Shown in pieces: positions 50,301 to 58,743 of a DNA stretch of 64,000 nt. Position 1 is the stretch's first letter. Each line of letters starts with the position of its first letter. The stretch is taken from contig JBMNUZ010000006.1 of NCBI GenBank assembly GCA_050946535.1, forward strand, positions 1 to 64,000, read 5' to 3'. The notes beneath the pieces were generated by a model, which was not told the origin of the DNA, ran no database searches, and worked only from the letters and a program-made list of their open reading frames with translations. The translations under genes were made by a program, and so were the position numbers. The DNA is from RUG708 sp050946535 (GTDB taxonomy: Bacteria; Bacillota; Clostridia; Peptostreptococcales; Anaerovoracaceae).

Positions 50301-52484
50301 TCAGCGGGCGTCATTGTCCGAAGAACCGCCGCTGCCGTTATTACCGTCGCTGCTGCCGCTGCTGCTTCCGCCGGCATTGCTGCTGCCACTGGCGCTGCTG
50401 TTTCCACCGGCATTGTTATTGCTGCCGCTGTTGTTACTGCTGCTGCCGTTGCCAGCGTTTCCGCCGTTTTTGTGTTTGAAGACTATGTCGTCCGGATTGA
50501 GCTCTCTGACCATTCTCATGAACTCATCCTGGTCAGCCATCTCCTGTCTGCGTCTCGCTTCCTCAGCGGCTTCTTCTTCCTTCTCTCTCTTCTTCTGCGC
50601 GTCTATCTTCTTGCGCATCTTTTCGGCTTTTTCACGGACTTCTGCAACTACTTCCTCTTTGGTTCTCGCGCCTGTAAAGAGGTCTTCGAACTGTTCTGCG
50701 TCGAGTGTCTCTACTTCGAGCAGCGTTTCTGCCACGAGATGCAGTTTGTCCATGTTTTCCGTCAGGAGAGTTTCGGCTCTCTGATAAGCCTCGTCGATGA
50801 GTCTCTTGACCTCGCTGTCGATGAGGGCAGCTGTAGCTTCGGAATACTCTTTCTTCTCGGCGAAATCCTTGCCGATGAAGACTTCCTGTGATCCGCTGTA
50901 GTTGATAGCTCCGACCTTTTCACTCATGCCGTATCTCGCAACCATGTTGCGTGCGATTTCAGTAGCTCTCTGAATATCGTTGCTCGCGCCCGTGCTGATG
51001 TCTCCGAGGACGAGCTGTTCTGCGACACGTCCGCCGAGAAGGTGAACGAGCGAATCTTCCATGCGTGTCTTCGACTCGAACGACCTGTCTTCGTTAGGCA
51101 GGAACATAGTCATGCCGCCGGCCATTCCGTGAGGAACGATCGTGATCTGGTGGACAGGATCCGAGTTTGGAAGGCATCTTATGAGGACTGCGTGGCCGGC
51201 TTCGTGGAATGCCGTGAGCTTGCGCTCCGCTTCGGTTACCTTGCGGCTCTTCTTCGCAGGACCTGCCATTACTCTCGTAATAGCTTCCTCCATCTCGTCC
51301 ATTCCTATGGTCTTGCCACCGCGCCTTACGGTAAGCAGTGAAGCCTCGTTCAGGATGTTCTCGATATCTGCAGGTGAGAATCCAGGAGTCATGCGCGCAA
51401 GAACTCCGAGGTCGACCGAATCGTCGAGCGGCTTGTTCTTCGCGTGTACTCTGAATACCTCTTCTCTGCCTGTGACATCAGGCAGTCCGATCGTGATCTG
51501 TCTGTCGAATCTGCCAGGTCTGAGCAGTGCCGGATCGAGGACGTCCGGTCTGTTTGTAGCAGCGAATACGATTACGCCTTCGTTTACGCCGAATCCGTCC
51601 ATCTCGACGAGCATCTGGTTCAGCGTCTGCTCTCTCTCGTCGTGTCCGCCGCCGAGTCCTGCGCCTCTGCGTCTGCCGACTGCGTCGATTTCATCGATGA
51701 ATATGATGCTCGGAGCATTTTTCTTTGCCTGCTCAAACAAGTCTCTTACTCTCGATGCTCCGACACCTACGAACATTTCCACGAAATCGGAACCCGAAAT
51801 GCTGAAGAACGGAACTCCGGCCTCGCCTGCCACAGCTTTGGTAACGTAAGTTTTACCTGTTCCCGGAGGCCCCACGAGCAGTACGCCCTTAGGAATACGG
51901 GCGCCCATGCGCGTGTATTTGCCCGGCCTCTGCAGGAAATCTACTATTTCTCTGAGCTCTTCTTTTTCCTCTTTCAGGCCCGCTACGTCGTCGAATGTGA
52001 CTTTGTTGTCGTCTTTATTTACCATGTGCGCCTTGCTCTTGCCGAACAACATCGCGCGTCCCGCGCCGCCCTGGCTGGAATTCATGAAGAATATCCAGAG
52101 TCCTACGAAGATGACTATCGTCAGGAGATATGGCAGCATGCTGATATACCACGGCGTCGTCTGCGGTTTCGTGCTTTCGAGAGTCAGCGACCCGGACTCC
52201 ACCTGAGGCATTATGTACTTGTCATTGATGGACATGAGCTGGATGCTCGAAGGCGCGTACGCATGAATCGTACTTCCGTCCTTGAGTTCACCTGTCAGGC
52301 TGGTGTCCTTTATCTCCAGCTTTGTGATGTTTTCATCGGCAAGTTCGCTGACGAACTTCGTAAAGGTAACTTCTTTGATATTCGTCGACGACTGTCCCTG
52401 TGTATAAAGGAGAGCCATTCCTATGACAAACAGGAATATAACGGCGTAAATGAGCGCCGTTTTGTACCATTTTCTATTTTTCAC
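50301..52484 (-). CDS. ftsH: ATP-dependent membrane zinc metalloprotease FtsH
   Basis: A 727-residue AAA+ protease that extracts and degrades membrane and regulatory proteins. Two membrane helices (about residues 8-26 and 111-131) flank an extracytoplasmic domain. The AAA+ module has Walker A GPPGTGKT, Walker B IIFIDEIDAVGRR and an SRH arginine-finger region. The zinc site is HEAGH with a downstream acidic ligand. After the protease domain comes an unusual ~60-residue tail made almost only of Gly, Ser and Asn (GSSSNNSGSNNNAGGN-like). The start is GTG at 52484 with AGGAGG 5 nt before it. The hpt gene often found between tilS and ftsH is absent; that gap is 138 bp. Confidence 0.96.
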   Translation of the reverse strand: MKNRKWYKTALIYAVIFLFVIGMALLYTQGQSSTNIKEVTFTKFVSELADENITKLEIKDTSLTGELKDGSTIHAYAPSSIQLMSINDKYIMPQVESGSLTLESTKPQTTPWYISMLPYLLTIVIFVGLWIFFMNSSQGGAGRAMLFGKSKAHMVNKDDNKVTFDDVAGLKEEKEELREIVDFLQRPGKYTRMGARIPKGVLLVGPPGTGKTYVTKAVAGEAGVPFFSISGSDFVEMFVGVGASRVRDLFEQAKKNAPSIIFIDEIDAVGRRRGAGLGGGHDEREQTLNQMLVEMDGFGVNEGVIVFAATNRPDVLDPALLRPGRFDRQITIGLPDVTGREEVFRVHAKNKPLDDSVDLGVLARMTPGFSPADIENILNEASLLTVRRGGKTIGMDEMEEAITRVMAGPAKKSRKVTEAERKLTAFHEAGHAVLIRCLPNSDPVHQITIVPHGMAGGMTMFLPNEDRSFESKTRMEDSLVHLLGGRVAEQLVLGDISTGASNDIQRATEIARNMVARYGMSEKVGAINYSGSQEVFIGKDFAEKKEYSEATAALIDSEVKRLIDEAYQRAETLLTENMDKLHLVAETLLEVETLDAEQFEDLFTGARTKEEVVAEVREKAEKMRKKIDAQKKREKEEEAAEEARRRQEMADQDEFMRMVRELNPDDIVFKHKNGGNAGNGSSSNNSGSNNNAGGNSSASGSSNAGGSSSGSSDGNNGSGGSSDNDAR

Positions 52485-52622
52485 AACGACCTCCTGTCGT
52501 ATCGGATTATAGAAACAATATCTACAACTTTCTATTGCTTAATATATATAAATGCCGCGAAGGCATGGAAATACCGTTCGTGACTGATTGAATACATATT
52601 CTATCATAACCGCTTTTATTAT

Positions 52623-54122
52623 TCAATTAACATCATACTTTACCAAAAGTATCTTTTCTGTATTTTTATCGACGGCACAATCGCCTCCGGTTTCTCCGCC
52701 CACCAGGACGATTCTGTCTCCCGCCGCAAGCAGGATTATCGTGTCCCTCTGCTGCGCGGGCACCTTTCTGTCTGTAAAAAAATCCTGTATCTTTTTTCTG
52801 CCGGACATTCCGGCCGGTCTGAATCTGTCTCCCGGGCGCCTGTTCCTGAAAACCGGCCGGCCGAGCGCCTTGAGCTTGTCGAAGTCGAGCGCCGCGCGGA
52901 CGTTCGCTTCGTCAGGGCGCTGTCTTTTCGCGAATGGATCATCGCCGGACAGTGGTGCGTCCTTGACCGAAAGAGTAATATCGGCAGCCGGCGGCTTAAG
53001 CGTCACGCTTCCTTCCGCCTCCAGCTTTTCCAGAGGAATTATCACGTATGTCTTTTTCTCCTGAGCTTCCTCTTCATCATCTCTTCTCAGGAACCAGAGC
53101 TTTCCGTACGATCTCCTCACGTAGCAGCCGTCCGAAATATCGGCTTCGCGCGGTTCGCTGCCGTTCAACGCCGTATCGAACATGCGGTCGACAGCATGAG
53201 ACGTCAGATTGTACGAAGCGCCTATGCGTTCGGTTATTTCTGTCAGCGCACGCTTCGCAACCGCCGGATGAAGGGAGCCGAAACCGGAGAGATCGAGGAC
53301 GGCTTCCTCTCCGTTCCAGTGAGATTCGCCGTCTAGATATCTCAGAGCCTCTTTTTTCAGAAAATCATCTGTCTCCTCCGCCTGAGCCGCGAGTCTATCG
53401 AGCGCATCGTCGAGTCTCGGGTTGAACTCAGACCTGATATACGGCATGAGGTTGAGACGGATCTTGTTTCTCGTGTACACCGGCTTGAGATTTGTACTGT
53501 CTGTACGCGGCTTCAGCTGTCTTTCCTCGCAGTAAGCCTCGATATCGGCTCTTTCGATATCGAGCAGAGGCCTGATGACGACTCCGTCGCCACGTATATG
53601 TTCTATGCCTGTGAGCCCGTGAATTCCCGTTCCTCTGATGACGCGCATCAACACGGTTTCCGCCTGGTCGTTCCTGTTGTGGGCAACCGCGATGCGCTGC
53701 GCACCGTATTTTTCTCTGTACAGCTCGAAAGCGGCGTATCTGAGCCGGCGGCCCATCTCCTCCTCGCCGAGGCCCTGCTTCTCCGCCATAGCCTTTACGT
53801 CGTATCTCACTGCATCGAATGTGGCACCGAACTGCTCTGCGATCCTGCCTGCGAAGGCTTCGTCTCCAAGGCTTTCGCTTCCTCTGAGTCCGTGGTTGAC
53901 GTGGACCGCATGGATGCTCTTTATGCCGAGCACAGGCCTCAGCTCGTTCAGCACGCTGAGCAGGCACACAGAATCAGGGCCGCCGGACAAACCGATCACT
54001 ACCCTGTCTGCGAATTTTATCATTCCGTATTTTCTTACGGTGTCAGCGACTGCTGACGCAAGTGGACTGAGTTGCTTGATACCCAATTTGTTTCTCCATA
54101 TCGCGCGTCTGCGCTTATTCAT
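52623..54122 (-). CDS. tilS: tRNA(Ile)-lysidine synthetase
   Basis: A 499-residue PP-loop enzyme that converts C34 of tRNA-Ile(CAU) to lysidine using lysine and ATP, so the tRNA reads AUA. The ATP-binding SGGPDSVCLL lies near residue 45, followed by HVNHGLRG, AHNRNDQAETVLMR and RGTGIHGLTGI. The C-terminal half has the TilS substrate-binding domains ending with RRPGDRFRPAGMSGRKKIQDFF. The annotated ATG overlaps tatD by 8 bp but lacks a good ribosome site. An in-frame TTG 36 bp downstream (54086) has GGAG at 7 nt and may be the true start. Confidence 0.93.
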   Translation of the reverse strand: MNKRRRAIWRNKLGIKQLSPLASAVADTVRKYGMIKFADRVVIGLSGGPDSVCLLSVLNELRPVLGIKSIHAVHVNHGLRGSESLGDEAFAGRIAEQFGATFDAVRYDVKAMAEKQGLGEEEMGRRLRYAAFELYREKYGAQRIAVAHNRNDQAETVLMRVIRGTGIHGLTGIEHIRGDGVVIRPLLDIERADIEAYCEERQLKPRTDSTNLKPVYTRNKIRLNLMPYIRSEFNPRLDDALDRLAAQAEETDDFLKKEALRYLDGESHWNGEEAVLDLSGFGSLHPAVAKRALTEITERIGASYNLTSHAVDRMFDTALNGSEPREADISDGCYVRRSYGKLWFLRRDDEEEAQEKKTYVIIPLEKLEAEGSVTLKPPAADITLSVKDAPLSGDDPFAKRQRPDEANVRAALDFDKLKALGRPVFRNRRPGDRFRPAGMSGRKKIQDFFTDRKVPAQQRDTIILLAAGDRIVLVGGETGGDCAVDKNTEKILLVKYDVN

Positions 54123-54894
54123 TCCCGTCTATTCCGAAGAACTCGAGAGCGTTGCGGTACGTGAGCTCAGCCGTCTCTTCGAATGTTTTCCCGAGGTATC
54201 CGGCTGCTTTTTCGATGGTATGGACTATGTATGAAGAATCGTTTCGCTCGCCGCGGTGCGGCACAGGTGTGAGATACGGCGAATCCGTTTCAACCAGCAG
54301 TCTGTCTTCCGGAACGACAGCCAGTACGGCTGCGGCTTTCCTGTTCGTATTATATGTAATCGGTCCTGCTATCGACAGGTAGCAGCCTCTGTCTGTGAGC
54401 TGTCTCGCAAACTCGGCGCTTCCCGAGTAACAGTGGAACAGGATCTTTATCCTGTCGAACGCGCCTTCCTCCTGAAGGATTTCGAACACGTCTCCGTGAG
54501 CCTCTCTGTCGTGAATGGCTATCGGCATTTCAAGCTTTTCTGCCAGGCGTATCTGTTCGCGGAACCAGAACTGCTGCACCCTGACGGGCGTGTCGTCCCA
54601 ATGGTAGTCAAGCCCGATCTCTCCGATGGCCTTTACCTTCGGATCGGCTGCGAGCTTTTCTATTTCTTCGAGCAGATCGTAATTCATGTGGCGCGTTTCC
54701 TGCGGATAATATCCGACGGCCGCGTATATCCACGGATACTCCGACGCGAGTTTTACCGCCGCCCGGGAAGTTTCAATGTCGACTCCCGGATTGAGCACAT
54801 ATGCCACGCCGGCTTTTTTTATTTTCTCTAATACTTCAGCCCTGTCATCGTCGAATTCTTTTGCATCGAGGTGTGCATGAGAATCAAATATCAT
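54115..54894 (-). CDS. tatD: TatD-family metal-dependent hydrolase
   Basis: A 259-residue TIM-barrel metal hydrolase of the TatD family; members act as 3'-5' exonucleases or other DNases in DNA repair. The metal ligands are visible: DSHAHLD at residues 4-10, GEIGLDYHWD, AIHDREAHGD, FHCYSGS and LVETDSPYLTPVPHRG. GGAG lies 7 nt before the ATG. It follows metG by 50 bp, with a small hairpin between, the same order (metG/metS then yabD) as in Bacillus. Confidence 0.93.
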   Translation of the reverse strand: MIFDSHAHLDAKEFDDDRAEVLEKIKKAGVAYVLNPGVDIETSRAAVKLASEYPWIYAAVGYYPQETRHMNYDLLEEIEKLAADPKVKAIGEIGLDYHWDDTPVRVQQFWFREQIRLAEKLEMPIAIHDREAHGDVFEILQEEGAFDRIKILFHCYSGSAEFARQLTDRGCYLSIAGPITYNTNRKAAAVLAVVPEDRLLVETDSPYLTPVPHRGERNDSSYIVHTIEKAAGYLGKTFEETAELTYRNALEFFGIDGNE

Positions 54895-54916
54895 TTCTCT
54901 TCTCCCGTTAAAATGA

Positions 54917-54937
54917 GGCTGCCCTGTCTGAGCAGCC
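54917..54937 (-). terminator. Small hairpin between metG and tatD
   Basis: GGCTGCC/(A)GCAGCC stem of 6-7 bp with a short loop and TCATTTT on the minus strand. Probably a weak or partial terminator that reduces readthrough into the downstream genes. Confidence 0.4.
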
Positions 54938-54944
54938 CCACTGA

Positions 54945-56933
54945 TTATTTCACTCTGCTTCCGTCAGGAGCTTCAGCTGTTACAAATTCGTATCTTCCTT
55001 CGTTGTCGGCAAACAATATCATGCCTTCAGAACGCACGCCCCTGAGCTTTACCGGCTTGAGATTCGTCACTACGACAACTCTCTTTCCCTTCATTTCCTC
55101 AGGTGTGTGGCATTCTGCCACGCCGGAAACGATCTGACGGGTCTCGTCTCCTATCTTCACCTGTGAAACGAGCAGCTTATCAGCATTCGGGTGCTTTTCG
55201 CACGAAATTATTTCACCTACTTTAAGAGTCACCTTGTCGAAATCGTCGATCGTGATCTCCTTTTCCTTCTCATCTCCGGCAGGTTTCTTTCCGGCCTTAC
55301 CTGCGTCTCCGGCTTTGCCTGCGTCTTTCGCAGCCTTTGCCTTTGCCGCAGCTATCTGCTCCTCCTGTATCTTGTTGAGCTCTGCGAGCTCCTTCTTGAT
55401 GTCGAGTCTCGGGAAGATCGGCTTTCCGCGTTTAACGGTCTGGCCGTTCATGAGGTCGAATCTTCTGGTGTCCTCCCAGACGACAGGTTCGTCCGCAATG
55501 CCGAGCTGTTTTCTGATTTCTTCGGAGCTGTGGTGTATGAACGGATTGACCAGAATCGAAATGATCCTGATTGACTCTGCGAGATTGTGCATTACTGCGT
55601 CGAGTCTCGCTCTGTTCGCTTCGTCTCTGGCGAGAACCCACGGTTCCGTCTCGTCGACGTATTTATTGGTGCGTCTGATGAACTTCCAGATTTCCTCGAG
55701 GGCATTGTTGAAGCTGAATTTGTCCATGTGCTTCTCGACTCTGTCTGCCGTAGTCGTACCCATTTCTATGAGTTCGCTGTCCGGGCCTTCGTCCGCTCCC
55801 TTCGCAGGGACCACGCCGCCGCAGTATTTCTCGATCATAGCGATCGTTCTGCTTACGAGGTTTCCGAGGTCGTTCGCCAGATCATAATTAAGTCTGTTGA
55901 GCATTACCTCGTTCGTGTAGATTCCGTCCTGGCCGAACGCATATTCCCTGAGCAGGAAGTACTTTAGCGCGTCGATTCCGTATCTGTCGATGAGCTTTAC
56001 AGGATCGACCACATTGCCCTTGGACTTCGACATCTTGCCGCCGTCGAGAAGGATCCAGCCGTGCCCGAGAACATGCTTCGGAAGAGGTTCTCCGAGCGAC
56101 ATCAGGATGGCAGGCCAGATGATCGAGTGGAAACGCACGATTTCCTTTCCCACCAGATGAATGCCCGGCCAGTACTTCTTGTATTCCGGAGCATCCTCGT
56201 CGGGATATCCGAGCGTCGTGATGTAGTTCGTGAGGGCGTCGAGCCACACGTACATTACGTGATCTTTGTCGATAGGAACAGGAATGCCCCAGTCGAACGA
56301 CGACCTGGAAATGTTGAGATCCTCGAGACCCTGCTTTACGAAATTGACCATCTCTTTTCTGGATGACTCAGGCTGTACGAAGTCTGTGTTTTCCAGCAGA
56401 TCGAGGAGTCTGTCCTGGTACTTTGAAAGTCTGAAGAAATACGCTTCTTCCTTCATCATCTTGAGCGGGCGTCCGCAGTCAGGGCAGATTCCGTCGGGAG
56501 CCTGCGTCTTCGTCCAGTACGACTCGCACGGAATGCAGTACATTCCTTCGTATTCTCCCTTATATACGTCGCCGTTTTCGTACAGCTTCATGAAAATATC
56601 CTGAACACGCTTCATGTGGCGCGGTTCGGTCGTCCTGATGAAATCGTCGTACGAGATTTCCATCGTGTTCCAGAGCTTTTTAATCCTCGAAACGACGTCG
56701 TCTACATATTCCTGAGGCGTGATGCCGTTTTCCTGAGCGATCTTCTGTATCTTTTCGCCGTGTTCGTCGGTTCCTGTCTGAAATCTGACGTCGAAGCCCT
56801 GAAGCCGCTTGAAACGCGCCATCGCATCGGCCATTACCGTACAGTAAGTGTGTCCGATGTGAAGGTCTGCGCTCGGATAATATATAGGCGTCGTTATATA
56901 AAATGTCTCTTTTTTACTTTCGGTCTCTGCCAT
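54945..56933 (-). CDS. metG: Methionyl-tRNA synthetase
   Basis: A 662-residue class I synthetase that charges initiator and elongator tRNA-Met. Markers: HIGHTY near residue 26, a Cys4-type zinc knuckle region (CIPCESY and CPDCGRP), and KMSKSKGNVV. The core is followed by an Ala/Lys-rich linker (residues ~525-560, AAAKAKAAKDAGKAGDAGK) and a C-terminal EMAP/Arc1-type tRNA-binding and dimerisation domain (about 565-662). GGGGAGG lies 10 nt before the ATG. No T-box leader is visible in the 70-bp gap behind the trigger-factor-like gene, so the two may be co-transcribed. Confidence 0.96.
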   Translation of the reverse strand: MAETESKKETFYITTPIYYPSADLHIGHTYCTVMADAMARFKRLQGFDVRFQTGTDEHGEKIQKIAQENGITPQEYVDDVVSRIKKLWNTMEISYDDFIRTTEPRHMKRVQDIFMKLYENGDVYKGEYEGMYCIPCESYWTKTQAPDGICPDCGRPLKMMKEEAYFFRLSKYQDRLLDLLENTDFVQPESSRKEMVNFVKQGLEDLNISRSSFDWGIPVPIDKDHVMYVWLDALTNYITTLGYPDEDAPEYKKYWPGIHLVGKEIVRFHSIIWPAILMSLGEPLPKHVLGHGWILLDGGKMSKSKGNVVDPVKLIDRYGIDALKYFLLREYAFGQDGIYTNEVMLNRLNYDLANDLGNLVSRTIAMIEKYCGGVVPAKGADEGPDSELIEMGTTTADRVEKHMDKFSFNNALEEIWKFIRRTNKYVDETEPWVLARDEANRARLDAVMHNLAESIRIISILVNPFIHHSSEEIRKQLGIADEPVVWEDTRRFDLMNGQTVKRGKPIFPRLDIKKELAELNKIQEEQIAAAKAKAAKDAGKAGDAGKAGKKPAGDEKEKEITIDDFDKVTLKVGEIISCEKHPNADKLLVSQVKIGDETRQIVSGVAECHTPEEMKGKRVVVVTNLKPVKLRGVRSEGMILFADNEGRYEFVTAEAPDGSRVK

Positions 56934-57003
56934 AGTGGCTATTCCTCCCCCGATCGATTCGATCTTTGTTATATGATTTCCGTGGTTTTCCTCCGGCAGG
57001 CGG

Positions 57004-57918
57004 TTATTCGCTCACTGCGTTGTCCTTGAGCACCTGGAGAGCCTTTCTGATCCTGACGTCGGATTCGATAGCGTCCATGTGATCCTTCGTAAGAGCATCC
57101 CTTACCTGGTCTACCGGGAGTCCGTATTCGATCGCCATCTGGTTGAGGTACATTTCGATCGCAGGCTTCGTCGCCTCAAGGTGCTCCACAGCAGCGATCT
57201 CTTCGAGCACGAGTCTCGACTTAGCTCTCTGCATCGCCTGATCGTGGAAATGCTCCTTTACTTTGTCCTCTGTGATTCCTGTCATCTGGTAATAGCTGTT
57301 CGGATCGATTCCGTTCATCTGCAGCGTAGCCTTCCACCTGTTGACCAGATCGGTAACTTCGCGCTCGTACATCTCGTCAGGGACTTTTACCTCGGACTTT
57401 GCTACTACAGCGTCAGCGAGCATACCCTCGTACTGATCCTCGACCTCGCGGTTCTTGAACATCTGAAGGCTGTCGAGGACTTCCTTTCTTACGGTCTCGC
57501 CGACGTCAGGATACTGCTGCTCCGAAATCTTCTTGATCTTTACTTTGAATAATACGTCCTTTCCTGCGAGATCCTCTGCCGGATAATCTTCAGGGAATGT
57601 GACGTTTACATCTACGTCCTGTCCGAGTTCTGCGCCGATCAGCTGATCCTCGAATCCCGGAATAAATGCTCCCGAGCCGATTTCCAGCGGATAATCTGTG
57701 TCCGTGCCGCCTTCGAACTGCTTTCCGTCGAGATATCCTGCAAAATCTATGGTCGCTACATCGCCTTTCTTAACCGGTCTGTCATTGATTTCCACGCTTG
57801 TAGCGAACTTGCGCTGGCGGTTTCTGATGCCTTCCTGAAGTTCTTCTTCGGTGACAACAGCCTCCGGTCTCTTGATTCTCAGTCCTTTGTACTCTCCGAG
57901 CTTAACGTATTCACTCAT
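57004..57918 (-). CDS. Trigger-factor-like isomerase lacking the ribosome-binding domain
   Basis: A 304-residue protein that matches only the rear two thirds of trigger factor (family length about 430). Residues ~1-45 correspond to the linker (LGEYKGLRIKRPEAVVTEEEL), ~46-125 to the FKBP-type isomerase domain (DVATIDFAGYLDGKQFEGG, GSGAFIPGFEDQLIG) and ~130-304 to the helical chaperone domain. The N-terminal ribosome-docking domain with its GFRxGKxP signature is absent. AAGGAG lies 7 nt before the ATG and an extended -10 promoter lies 65 bp upstream, so the short form is a real gene end, not a mis-set start. It may be a ribosome-independent chaperone; a full-length tig elsewhere is expected. 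Confidence 0.85.
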   Translation of the reverse strand: MSEYVKLGEYKGLRIKRPEAVVTEEELQEGIRNRQRKFATSVEINDRPVKKGDVATIDFAGYLDGKQFEGGTDTDYPLEIGSGAFIPGFEDQLIGAELGQDVDVNVTFPEDYPAEDLAGKDVLFKVKIKKISEQQYPDVGETVRKEVLDSLQMFKNREVEDQYEGMLADAVVAKSEVKVPDEMYEREVTDLVNRWKATLQMNGIDPNSYYQMTGITEDKVKEHFHDQAMQRAKSRLVLEEIAAVEHLEATKPAIEMYLNQMAIEYGLPVDQVRDALTKDHMDAIESDVRIRKALQVLKDNAVSE

Positions 57919-57982
57919 GTCGTTTCTCCTTTGTGTTTTTTATGCCGCCGGTCTTTAACCTGTTTCAGGCATTATTGTCTGA

Positions 57983-57991
57983 ATTATACCA
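57983..57991 (-). promoter_or_regulatory. Extended -10 promoter of the trigger-factor-like gene
   Basis: Minus-strand TGGTATAAT, a perfect extended -10, 65 bp before the start codon. Confidence 0.65.
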
Positions 57992-58431
57992 TAACAGAAC
58001 CCTTTTTACACACTCAATGACAAATCGCCGGCAGCACTGCGTTTATTAATATACCCGCAATATACCCGCGTCGGCATTTGTTGTCACAGAATTTTCTGTC
58101 TTTTATTATTAATATTTCTGCTGTATATCCTGCGCGTACGCTTAAATGCCTGGTGCTTGCGCGGACATGTATGGTCTGTGCTTGCTCTTATTTTTCCTAT
58201 GTGTGCTCTGCAATGGCCCGAAATGTCTGCAAGCAGCGGAATTTGCGCAAACGCTGATACGCAGCGGATCATGCGCGGATACTGAGCAGGTCCTGAAGAT
58301 CAATATCTGCCTGGATTCCGAAGTGAAGCAGGAACTGTGCTGAAACTGAAGTGAAGCACGGTCTGAACTGGATCTGTACGGAAATTGTGTGGATGCTGAC
58401 GAGCAGCGGAAAAATGAATTCATGGAAATGA

Positions 58432-58460
58432 AAAAGCAGCCGATGACCGCGGCTGCTTTT
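58432..58460 (-). terminator. Terminator hairpin downstream of the LuxR gene
   Basis: Perfect 11-bp stem AAAAGCAGCCG/CGGCTGCTTTT with a 7-nt loop and a T5 run on the minus strand. It is ~285 bp after the LuxR stop, so it may instead end a short transcript that starts near 58545. Confidence 0.8.
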
Positions 58461-58743
58461 GACAGAATAGAAAGTACCTTTGTCTATATTATGTTAAGAG
58501 TGAATAATAGAAGGTCCGGCTTGGCTTTTCCGTACCTCCCTACACCATATATTATAGACATTAATATAAATAATAATATGGTCCAAAAAGGATACTTTCC
58601 CTCAAAAAATGCCCTTTTTTGAAAAAACAGGCCGGATCCCGAGCTGCCACAAGGCGGCTCAAATCGTCCGGAAAGCAGATTTCGTATCTGCACGTGCGAG
58701 GTTCTCGCCTCTGCACATGTGCGCTTTAGTCTCTGCACATACG

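Larger units (their letters stand above)
57919..58743. other. Large intergenic region upstream of the trigger-factor-like gene
   Basis: 0.83 kb without a convincing gene. It contains the promoter of the trigger-factor-like gene (57983-57991), a GC-mixed centre (58140-58420) with no ORF that has a ribosome site, a strong hairpin (58432-58460), an AT-rich block with a minus-strand TATAAT near 58552, and three TCTGCAC motifs near 58687, 58713 and 58732 just after the LuxR gene stop. Confidence 0.5.

Noticed and set aside
51444..52583. 379-residue plus-strand ORF opposite ftsH
   Set aside because: Antisense shadow of a complete ftsH.
56934..57003. T-box leader for metG
   Set aside because: Only 70 bp separate it from the preceding gene and there is no T-box core sequence.
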